NCBI GenBank assembly: GCA_943368675.1
Contig: CALRLN020000329.1
Coordinates: 1-6,276 of the forward strand
Direction of reading: 5' to 3'
DNA from: Emticicia sp943368675
GTDB lineage: Bacteria > Bacteroidota > Bacteroidia > Cytophagales > Spirosomataceae
Length of the DNA: 6,276 nucleotides
Shown in pieces: positions 1 to 5,767 of this stretch; position 1 is the first letter of the stretch, and each line of letters starts with the position of its first letter. A program made the translations under genes and the position numbers. A model generated the notes under the pieces. The model saw only the letters and a program-made list of their open reading frames with translations. It was not told the DNA's origin and ran no database searches.

Positions 1-671
1 TAATCAAAGGGATTCAGGAAGCAGACAGGTGGAAATGGAGCAATGTATTATCAGCATTTAATATCAATGTGCGTCATGCGGCTAATGAGCTAAACTGGCA
101 GATTGAGGATGATTCTGACGCAGCCTTGCAACTGAAATCAGATTTGGTAAGAGGATTCGATGCCATTGATTTACGGACCTTCGGTTTATGCTTTGGTATA
201 AAAACCCGGCCCAGAACAGAAGTATATGCTTCAATTATGTTGATGAAAAGACGTTTTAAACTCTTTAACCTTATTCCTTTACATAATGTCTATGATATTT
301 CTTATACAGAAGATTTTAATCCGAACGGACGAACAAAGAAGTATTTTGCACAGGGTGTATGGCGTTTTAATGTAGATGAGCAGTTGAGAAGATGCGTATT
401 GAAATACAATTCAATGATAGCAGAGAATCAGGTACTGGCAGCCGGATTAAAAGACGACCATAAAACTGATGAGGTGCCAACTCCTTCTATCAAAATAGTA
501 CATCAATGCCCGGATTGTTTTACGATTTATGACGCAGATTTCGGTGATTTGCTCAATGGCATTCCGGCAGGAGTGGCTTTTGAAGATTTGCCTGATAGTT
601 ATTGCTGTCCTACCTGCGAAACTCATAAGAGAGAGTTTAAGACATTGGAGGTAGAAGTGAATATGGTGTAA
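1..671 (+). CDS. Rubredoxin-domain protein, C-terminal part (5' end outside window)
   Basis: The reading frame is open from base 3, with bases 1-2 finishing a codon, and stops with TAA at 669-671; 222 residues are visible. The GTG at 69 is internal, because the frame continues upstream as a coding-like stretch (IKGIQEADRWKWSNVL). The last ~60 residues form a rubredoxin domain: C169-P-D-C172, then TIYD, NGIPAG and FEDLPDSY, then C202-P-T-C205. These are the two CxxC pairs that hold one iron. The residue after the first pair is Phe, where classical rubredoxins have Gly. The preceding ~140 residues include FGLCFGIKTRPRTE (visible residues 60-73). From memory this resembles larger Bacteroidota proteins annotated only as rubredoxin, whose N-terminal part may be related to nitrite/sulfite reductase ferredoxin-like half domains; I cannot verify that link here. 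The likely role is cytoplasmic electron transfer with unknown partners. No terminator-like hairpin follows the stop. Confidence 0.85.
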   Translation, partial: IKGIQEADRWKWSNVLSAFNINVRHAANELNWQIEDDSDAALQLKSDLVRGFDAIDLRTFGLCFGIKTRPRTEVYASIMLMKRRFKLFNLIPLHNVYDISYTEDFNPNGRTKKYFAQGVWRFNVDEQLRRCVLKYNSMIAENQVLAAGLKDDHKTDEVPTPSIKIVHQCPDCFTIYDADFGDLLNGIPAGVAFEDLPDSYCCPTCETHKREFKTLEVEVNMV

Positions 672-767
672 AACCACTTTTTTTTACATTTTATCAATTC
701 TTTGGCACAGATTTTCGTTAATTTGTTATTGTATTCTGAGAGTACACAACAAAATTATTACAGAGCA

Positions 768-2054
768 ATGCTAAAGAAATTATTTTTACTTATACTACTA
801 CCTATCCTGTCTTCGGCGCAAATTACCGGCTTTTCAAAAAGTGATAGTGTTGATATCTTCCTGCAATCGGGTGAAACCGAACTGATTACCAAAGCAACCG
901 GATTATTTCAGGAGCCGGAGAGCCAGCTATTTATGGCAGAGTTTAAAAAGAAATTTCCGGTATCGTTTGAAAAAGAAATCCGCTACAGACTATTGTTGTC
1001 AAGGAATGTAGATGATTGGGAAATGGAACTTTATGACGAACGCAAAAATCAACTGGATTTCCTGAAAAATTATCCGGCTAAAGACAAGCTTTCAGCAGAT
1101 TTTCAGAAACTGGCTGAGGCCGAAATCCGCTGGAATTACTGGCATTTATTGCTGGCCTATTCAATTACCAGAAGTAATCTTGATACAAAACTGACGCGCG
1201 TGGTTTCTTTACCATCCGTAATGATTGAAGAACTGGACCCACAAAAGATACAGGATGAGAGCCTGTTGATTTCTGAGAGTTACCGTAATTTCCTCCCGTT
1301 TTTTGTGACTTATTTCAATTCTCAGGATCAAAAGTTTGTGAAATATGCCGATCAGGTAAAAGCTATCTCTGATAAAAATAACTATGCCCTAAAATACCTG
1401 AAGGGAAAGGTATTAGATTATACCTTATCAAAAATGCTGTATGACTACTGCGGCCGTATCACTTCTTCGGCTGCTAAATACTGGATTAGTCAGGTATCGT
1501 CAGAGAATTATAGAAAGTTATTGATAAGCCATTGTCAGGAGACCCTGAACAGGAAAGAAGAAGTAGCTGCAAAGAAGAAAGAAAAAGAGGAGAAGGGACA
1601 AAGCCAGAAAGAACTGACGAATTCGAGCGAATATCCGGTATTAACCGACCTGAAAGGAAACCAGTTTAATTTTGCCAAATATAAAGGCAAAGTGATTTAT
1701 GTCGATTTCTGGGCTAGCTGGTGTGGGCCATGCCGTCAGGAGTTTCCGTTTTCTAAAAAGATTCATGCGTCATTAACTGAAAAGCAAAAGAAGAATATTG
1801 TGTTTTTGTATATTTCTATTGATGAAGACCCCGATAACTGGAAGAATGCCATAGAAAAACTACAATTAGATAATGGCGAACACGGTTATTCAGAAGGGGG
1901 CTGGGCATCAGAAGTAGTCAGGAAATACCAAATCAATGGTATTCCTCGTTATATGATAATCGATAAAAACGGTACAATTGTTCAGCTTGATGCCGTACGT
2001 CCGAGTAACCCCGCTACTCTGGAGATTTTATTGAAACTGATAGGCGTTTCATAG
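768..2054 (+). CDS. Exported protein with C-terminal TlpA/ResA-like thioredoxin domain
   Basis: This is a 428-residue protein if it starts at ATG 768. An in-frame TTG at 702 would add 22 residues, but starting at 768 puts a clean signal peptide at the N-terminus: MLKK, then a leucine-rich core, then ILSSA-Q with cleavage likely after residue 17. There is no lipobox Cys, so it should be a soluble envelope protein. Residues ~18-260 form a charged, mostly helical region I do not recognise. Residues ~262-285 are a very Lys/Glu-rich linker (KKKEKEEK). The thioredoxin-like domain spans ~288-428: VDFWASWCGPC has the redox pair C319/C322, and GIP has the cis-proline P393. The family performs thiol-disulfide exchange in the periplasm, for example cytochrome maturation or reduction of envelope proteins; the substrate here is unknown. 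It lies 96 bases after the rubredoxin gene with no clear promoter between them. Confidence 0.88.
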   Translation: MLKKLFLLILLPILSSAQITGFSKSDSVDIFLQSGETELITKATGLFQEPESQLFMAEFKKKFPVSFEKEIRYRLLLSRNVDDWEMELYDERKNQLDFLKNYPAKDKLSADFQKLAEAEIRWNYWHLLLAYSITRSNLDTKLTRVVSLPSVMIEELDPQKIQDESLLISESYRNFLPFFVTYFNSQDQKFVKYADQVKAISDKNNYALKYLKGKVLDYTLSKMLYDYCGRITSSAAKYWISQVSSENYRKLLISHCQETLNRKEEVAAKKKEKEEKGQSQKELTNSSEYPVLTDLKGNQFNFAKYKGKVIYVDFWASWCGPCRQEFPFSKKIHASLTEKQKKNIVFLYISIDEDPDNWKNAIEKLQLDNGEHGYSEGGWASEVVRKYQINGIPRYMIIDKNGTIVQLDAVRPSNPATLEILLKLIGVS

Positions 2055-2088
2055 GCATCAATCTGCGGGAATTAAATTTCAGTTTTGA

Positions 2089-2121
2089 TTGTATTACATC
2101 TGTAAAAACAAATTACATTTG
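2089..2121 (+). promoter_or_regulatory. Bacteroidota-type promoter (-33 TTG, -7 TACATTTG)
   Basis: TACATTTG at 2114-2121 is a perfect match to the TAnnTTTG -7 element recognised by the Bacteroidota primary sigma factor. A TTG lies at 2089-2091, 22 bases upstream, within the usual spacing for this phylum. Transcription would start near 2125-2128, about 40 bases before the ATG of the DUF4834 gene. It is correctly placed to drive the DUF4834-DoxX-deacetylase cluster. The assignment rests on motif and position only. Confidence 0.65.
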
Positions 2122-2167
2122 TAGCTAATTAGTTTATTCTAAATTCCCCTGATAGGGATTAAAGGTC

Positions 2168-2404
2168 ATGTTTAAATATATTCTCATATTCTTACTACTG
2201 GTTATATTTGTTCCGGTGTTCAGAAACTTCCTTTTCAATTTACTGGTAGGCAAGCAAATTGCCAAAGAGCAGAAGCGTTACAATGATATTATGGAAAAGA
2301 AGCGTGGAAAAGAGGGTGATATCAAAGTAAAACCAACAAGTACTTCAGAAAAAAAGGGGGGATTTGAAGGCGGTCAATATGTAGATTTTGAAGAAGTAAA
2401 GTAA
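2168..2404 (+). CDS. DUF4834 family small membrane protein
   Basis: This 78-residue protein has one N-terminal hydrophobic segment (residues ~3-28: MFKYILIFLLLVIF, then FLFNLLVG). It is followed by a basic region (KEQKR, EKKRGK), a Lys/Ser/Thr linker and the acidic tail YVDFEEVK. This layout and tail match the family named DUF4834, a Bacteroidota family of unknown function, which I recognise from memory. The single membrane anchor and charged tail suggest an inner-membrane protein with a cytoplasmic C-terminus. It is the first gene after the promoter at 2089-2121 and sits 15 bases before the DoxX gene. A short AAAGG lies only 2 bases before the ATG, too close for a normal Shine-Dalgarno sequence. 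Codons 61-63 contain the A-AAA-AAG slippery heptamer described in the findings. Confidence 0.85.
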   Translation: MFKYILIFLLLVIFVPVFRNFLFNLLVGKQIAKEQKRYNDIMEKKRGKEGDIKVKPTSTSEKKGGFEGGQYVDFEEVK

Positions 2405-2419
2405 GTTCCTGTTTTATAT

Positions 2420-2830
2420 ATGATTAAAAAATTTCTGAAACCCGCAACTTTAACAAGTCAGCTGAGTCTGGCTGTTTTTCTATTAAGATTGGGCTTTGCT
2501 TCTTTGTTAATGACACATGGCTACGGCAAACTACAAAGCTTTTTGGCCGGAGACCATGATTTCCCCGATCCTCTTCACGTAGGTGCCGTTGCTTCGCATG
2601 GTTTAACGGTTTTTGCAGAATTCTTCTGTTCTATATTGCTGATTCTGGGTCTATTTACCAGACTTGCTGCCACGGTGCTGATTATCTGTATGCTGGTTAT
2701 TGCTTTTATGATTCATGGCAAAGACCCGATTGGTGATAAAGAACAATCCTTATTATACCTTATCGGTTTTATAGTTATTTTTCTGGCAGGATCAGGGAAA
2801 TATTCACTTGATGCACGTATTTTTAAATAG
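2420..2830 (+). CDS. DoxX family membrane protein
   Basis: This is a 136-residue integral membrane protein with four predicted helices, at about residues 15-35, 60-78, 80-98 and 109-124. DoxX-family marks include RLGFASLLMTHGYGKL in and after helix 1, the FAEFFCSILLILGLFTRLAA helix-turn-helix, and EQSLLYLIGF followed by a GSGKYSLD-type C-terminal end. Length and topology are normal for the family, which includes subunits of quinol oxidases and redox-linked membrane proteins; most bacterial members have no proven role. The start ATG lies 15 bases after the DUF4834 stop and the stop is 5 bases before the deacetylase start, so the three genes are probably one transcript. I assign the family confidently but no reaction. 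Confidence 0.88.
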   Translation: MIKKFLKPATLTSQLSLAVFLLRLGFASLLMTHGYGKLQSFLAGDHDFPDPLHVGAVASHGLTVFAEFFCSILLILGLFTRLAATVLIICMLVIAFMIHGKDPIGDKEQSLLYLIGFIVIFLAGSGKYSLDARIFK

Positions 2831-2835
2831 TATCT

Positions 2836-3738
2836 ATGCTGAAAATAGCCTATGATACTATCTATACTCATCCCCTTCCTCAAGGTCATCGGTTCCCGAT
2901 GATAAAATACGAACTAATTCACGAGCAACTACTGTACGAAGGCACTTGCACGGCTGAAAACTTCTTTGCTCCATCATCCGTCGACCCTAAATGGGTGCTA
3001 GGTGTGCATGACTTACACTATTTTGAAGATTTACTGAATCTGCGCATTGATGCAAGAATGGAACGTCGGATTGGTTTTCCTATTTCTGATATGTTGGTGA
3101 AACGTGAGTTGATAATTACACAAGGTACGATTGATTGTTGTGGTTTTGCGTTTCAATCTGGTATTTCGATGAATATAGCCGGGGGTACCCACCATGCCTA
3201 TGCCGACAGAGGAGAGGGCTTTTGTTTGCTGAATGATGTAGCTGTGGCTTCTTATTACCTGCTTGCTAATCAGTTAGTCAATAAGATTCTCGTGGTTGAT
3301 TTAGATGTGCATCAGGGTAATGGTACTGCGGTTATATTTGAAAATGAGGCCCGGGTCTTTACCTTTTCGATGCATGGCAAAGAGAATTATCCTTTAAAAA
3401 AAGAAAAATCAGATTTGGATATCGAATTGCCTACCTATTGTGAAGACGAGCAATATCTGAGTCTACTATACAAGACATTACCACAGCTGATTGAAGAAGT
3501 AAAGCCTCAATTTATTTTCTATATTTCAGGCGTAGATATTCTGGCTTCTGATAAACTTGGTAAACTGAGAGTCACTATGGAAGGCTGTAAACGCCGTGAT
3601 GCTTTTGTTTTTGAGCAGGCTATTCAGCATAAAATCCCGTTAGTGGTCTCTATGGGTGGTGGTTATTCACCGCGCATTGCAGATATTGTGGAAGCCCATT
3701 GTAATACCTTTCGGTTGGCTGATAAGATGTTTTTTTGA
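2836..3738 (+). CDS. Histone deacetylase family Zn hydrolase, class IV-like
   Basis: This 300-residue protein is full length for the compact bacterial members of the arginase/deacetylase fold. The catalytic set is complete: the tandem His pair H119-H120 in GGTHHA, the zinc ligands D157 and H159 in DLDVHQGNG, the third zinc ligand D234 in SGVDILASD, and the transition-state Tyr Y277 in GGGYSP. The GEGFCLLNDVAVA segment (residues 126-138) and the FSMHGKENYP stretch resemble bacterial class IV (HDAC11-like) proteins more than AcuC; this is from memory. The family removes acetyl or longer acyl groups from lysine, polyamines or small amides; the substrate here is not predictable. No signal peptide is seen, so it is cytoplasmic. 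The start at 2836 is only 5 bases after the DoxX stop, indicating translational coupling or at least one operon. Confidence 0.9.
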   Translation: MLKIAYDTIYTHPLPQGHRFPMIKYELIHEQLLYEGTCTAENFFAPSSVDPKWVLGVHDLHYFEDLLNLRIDARMERRIGFPISDMLVKRELIITQGTIDCCGFAFQSGISMNIAGGTHHAYADRGEGFCLLNDVAVASYYLLANQLVNKILVVDLDVHQGNGTAVIFENEARVFTFSMHGKENYPLKKEKSDLDIELPTYCEDEQYLSLLYKTLPQLIEEVKPQFIFYISGVDILASDKLGKLRVTMEGCKRRDAFVFEQAIQHKIPLVVSMGGGYSPRIADIVEAHCNTFRLADKMFF

Positions 3739-3818
3739 AATAGAATATTTCCCACAAAGTATTTAGTGAAACTCTGTACAAAACTCAGTATCGCTTATTG
3801 GTTAAAATTAAAGAAATT

Positions 3819-4487
3819 ATGCAAAACCTGGCCCAATACATAGACCATACCTTATTAAAACCGACAGCTACCGAAATGGATTTCCGGAAGCTGTGTAAAG
3901 AAGTTTATGAGAATAATTTCTATTCGGCTTGTATACCACCACATTATGTAAGCTTTGTAAAAGATATACTGGTCTATAGTCAGGCAAAGGTTTGTACGGT
4001 AGTGGGTTTTCCTTTGGGGTATCAGACCACAAGTACAAAACTGGCAGAGGCCGAAAAAGCGTTGATAGATGGTGCAAATGAGCTGGATATGGTGATGAAT
4101 ATCAATGCCTTTAAATCAATGGCTTATCAGACAGTGAAGCAGGAAATAAAATCATTAGCCGAACTGACCCATAGCAAAGATGCCTTGCTGAAAGTAATTA
4201 TTGAAACTGCCTATCTGGATAATTTCGATTTAAGCATTGCCTGTGAGATTTGCGAAGAAGCGGGCGCAGATTTTGTAAAAACATCCACCGGATTTGCCCC
4301 GAAAGGAGCCAATTTAGAGCAGGTAAAGCTGATGAGACAAATATTACCTGCTAATGTAAAAGTAAAAGCCTCCGGGGGGATACAGACGTATGAACAGGCA
4401 TTATTATTTATAGAAGCCGGAGCAGAGCGTCTGGGTACTTCGGCTGGAGTAGCGATTTTGAAAGGTGGGAATGAGAGTGGGTATTAA
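3819..4487 (+). CDS. deoC: Deoxyribose-phosphate aldolase
   Basis: This enzyme reversibly cleaves 2-deoxy-D-ribose 5-phosphate to glyceraldehyde 3-phosphate and acetaldehyde, the last step in using deoxynucleosides as carbon. From ATG 3819 it is 222 residues, the usual size of the short bacterial DeoC form. An upstream in-frame TTG at 3798 would add seven residues before the typical N-terminus MQNLAQYIDHTLLKPTAT, so I reject it. Class I aldolase residues are visible: the Schiff-base Lys154 in VKTSTGF, the proton-relay Lys183 in VKASGGI and Asp90 in ELDMVMN. The phosphate-binding GTSAG lies near the C-terminus. It is cytoplasmic with a TIM-barrel fold. It starts 80 bases after the deacetylase gene. 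I found no good promoter in that gap, so it may be read through from upstream. The other deo genes are not in the window. Confidence 0.95.
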   Translation: MQNLAQYIDHTLLKPTATEMDFRKLCKEVYENNFYSACIPPHYVSFVKDILVYSQAKVCTVVGFPLGYQTTSTKLAEAEKALIDGANELDMVMNINAFKSMAYQTVKQEIKSLAELTHSKDALLKVIIETAYLDNFDLSIACEICEEAGADFVKTSTGFAPKGANLEQVKLMRQILPANVKVKASGGIQTYEQALLFIEAGAERLGTSAGVAILKGGNESGY

Positions 4488-4502
4488 AAAAGGCTTAGCT
4501 GC

Positions 4503-4610
4503 GGCCTTCGACTGTGCGACGTCCGTTGCGTTCAGGCCCCGGGCTTGGCTTTTATTTTCTTTAGTAGTATATCGGTGGCTGAGCGGAGCGGACGTCGCAC
4601 GGTCGAAGCC
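4503..4610. repeat. GC-rich long inverted repeat, REP-like, between convergent genes
   Basis: The arms are 4503-4538 and 4577-4610, separated by a 38-base loop. Aligning the left arm with the reverse complement of the right gives 30 identities, 4 mismatches and 2 one-base gaps. The identical core is GTGCGACGTCCG. Each arm also begins and ends with short self-complementary blocks (GGCCT/AGGCC and GGCT/AGCC). The ends carry CTTCGAC and GCTCAGCC-type sequence, which recalls an intergenic repeat common in Bacteroidota, here with a ~13-base GC insert in the middle. It lies just after the deoC stop and before the ctlX stop. It could end transcription from either side, or be a non-autonomous REP-type element. 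The composition contrasts sharply with the AT-rich surroundings. Confidence 0.75.
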
Positions 4611-4625
4611 ACTTGCCCCGGGATT

Positions 4626-4657
4626 TAATGTTTCTTGATTTTAAAAAAAAAACATTA
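4626..4657 (-). terminator. Possible AT-rich hairpin with T-tract at end of ctlX
   Basis: TAATGTTT at 4626-4633 is exactly complementary to AAACATTA at 4650-4657, giving an 8-base-pair stem that overlaps the ctlX stop codon. On the minus strand a run of ten T lies inside it, just after the stop. The stem is AT-rich and the T-run is not downstream of a GC stem, so it is not a classical intrinsic terminator; the GC-rich inverted repeat beyond it may do more of the work. Confidence 0.3.
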
Positions 4658-5587
4658 CTTCTCCGGCAGATGCACTTCCGCCATCATACAACGAGCTGAG
4701 CCTCCTCCACAGGTTTCTATAATGTTTAAATCAAAATGCAATAAATCTGCATACTCACCTAACTGATTTTTCTGACCTTGCGTCAGCGATTCATACGCAC
4801 TTGTAGACATTACTAAAAGCCGGTGTTGCTTCTGATTATTAATCAGCAACATATTACCTGCAAAGGCATTCATTTGCTCAAGGCTTATTTCAATTACATT
4901 CTTACCGGTGCTTTCAAGACTTTCTTTGACCATTAGCCTTTCATCAAGATCCTTGATTGATTGCAGACAAACCACCGCAAATGTATCACCGATACACATC
5001 ATTACATTGGTGTGATAGATTTCTTTGTCATGGGCATCTACTGCGCCGAACTTTACAATCTTGTAGCCATTCATTTGTTTTTCCCATGCAGCCAGCACTT
5101 CTTCGTTGGTACGAGGCGAAATACACGCATAGGCAATGCGGTGCATACGGTCCAGAACCAGGCTTCCGGTGCCTTCCAGAAACTTATTTTCGTCTTCAAA
5201 TGCCGTCAGGTCAATGATTGTTTCTACATGGAAACTCCTTCTTAAATCATCTATAATATCGGCTCTGCGTTCAAGACGACGGTTTTCTGCCTGCATGGGG
5301 TATAAGCAGACCTTTCCGCTATGATGAAACGACACCCAGTTATTCGGGAAAATGCTATCAGGCGTATAAGGGGTGGGGGTATCTTCATACACTATCACAT
5401 TCACGCCAACGGCTCGTAGTTGACTTACCATCAGGTCGAATTCTTTTAAGGCATTTTCCTGCGTAATTTCACTATCTAATGCCTTAGCGTCGGTATCCTG
5501 AAAAGCGTTGCTTTCTGCAGTTTGCAGATTAAAAGCAAAGTTTACAGGACGAATCATCAGTATATTTGAAGTAGTCTGGGCTTGCAT
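4655..5587 (-). CDS. ctlX: Citrulline hydrolase-type amidinotransferase-fold enzyme
   Basis: This 310-residue protein starts at ATG 5587, where it reads MQAQTTSNILMIRPVNF, the normal opening of the family; an in-frame TTG at 5617 would add ten residues and is less likely. It has the guanidine-modifying (arginine deiminase / DDAH-like) fold. Visible marks are TPDSIFPNNW (residues 75-84), FLEGTGSLV (136-144), the catalytic His192 in YHTNVMM and the nucleophile Cys300 in CGGGSARCMMAEV near the C-terminus. Named CtlX proteins hydrolyse citrulline to ornithine, releasing ammonia and CO2, thereby feeding arginine breakdown. That assignment is by recalled resemblance; a dimethylarginine or arginine substrate is possible. 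It is cytoplasmic. It is convergent with deoC and lies 180 bases after the alaA-like gene on the same strand. No Shine-Dalgarno sequence or clear promoter was found. Confidence 0.85.
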   Translation of the reverse strand: MQAQTTSNILMIRPVNFAFNLQTAESNAFQDTDAKALDSEITQENALKEFDLMVSQLRAVGVNVIVYEDTPTPYTPDSIFPNNWVSFHHSGKVCLYPMQAENRRLERRADIIDDLRRSFHVETIIDLTAFEDENKFLEGTGSLVLDRMHRIAYACISPRTNEEVLAAWEKQMNGYKIVKFGAVDAHDKEIYHTNVMMCIGDTFAVVCLQSIKDLDERLMVKESLESTGKNVIEISLEQMNAFAGNMLLINNQKQHRLLVMSTSAYESLTQGQKNQLGEYADLLHFDLNIIETCGGGSARCMMAEVHLPEK

Positions 5588-5623
5588 GGGTTTTACATTT
5601 AGTGAATTAACGGCCAACGCCCG

Positions 5624-5763
5624 GTGATTGAGTGAATGTGTGATTAATAAAATTAACTAATCAAAATTGAAAGATGTTTGTCAATTAGTAATTAAATAAT
5701 ACTTAAGACTTTGCTTAATTTGTTATTATAATCACTCAATCGCTCATTCACTAAATCACTTAT
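5624..5763. repeat. Opposed octamer-repeat arrays flanking an AT-rich core
   Basis: At 5731-5763 the plus strand reads as degenerate eight-base units: TCACTCAA, TCGCTCAT, TCACTAAA, TCACTTAT. At about 5624-5646 the same unit occurs on the other strand (TCACACAT, TCACTCAA, TCACC). The outer parts form an inverted repeat, GTGATTGAGTGAATG at 5624-5638 against 5745-5759, with 14 of 15 positions matching. Between them lies about 85 bases of AT-rich sequence with no ORF. Together this fills most of the 180-base spacer between ctlX and the aminotransferase. It could fold in RNA to terminate the upstream gene, or be a small non-autonomous element; no target-site duplication was identified. Confidence 0.65.
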
Positions 5764-5767
5764 TGCT

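Noticed and set aside
447..677. Minus-strand ORF of 76 codons
   Set aside because: It lies opposite the rubredoxin domain, whose Cys motifs prove the plus-strand frame.
701..725. Possible promoter TTG...TTAATTTG before the thioredoxin-domain gene
   Set aside because: The -7 box has one mismatch and the TTG lies only 13 bases upstream, shorter than the usual ~17-23.
702..767. Upstream TTG start (702) for the thioredoxin-domain protein
   Set aside because: It would place 22 polar residues before a complete signal peptide; ATG 768 starts the signal peptide directly.
3741..3755. Short inverted repeat GAAAT/ATTTC after the deacetylase stop as a terminator
   Set aside because: The stem is only five AT-rich base pairs with no following T-run.
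3868..4077. Minus-strand ORF of 69 codons inside deoC
   Set aside because: It is a shadow of the well-supported deoC frame with no protein-like features.
4957..5324. Three overlapping plus-strand ORFs (4957-5217, 4961-5245, 5136-5324)
   Set aside because: All lie opposite ctlX, which has catalytic motifs in the minus-strand frame; these are antisense shadows.
5661..5684. Minus-strand promoter for ctlX (CAATTTTG with upstream TTG)
   Set aside because: The -7 box has a mismatch at its first base and the TTG is only 12 bases away.
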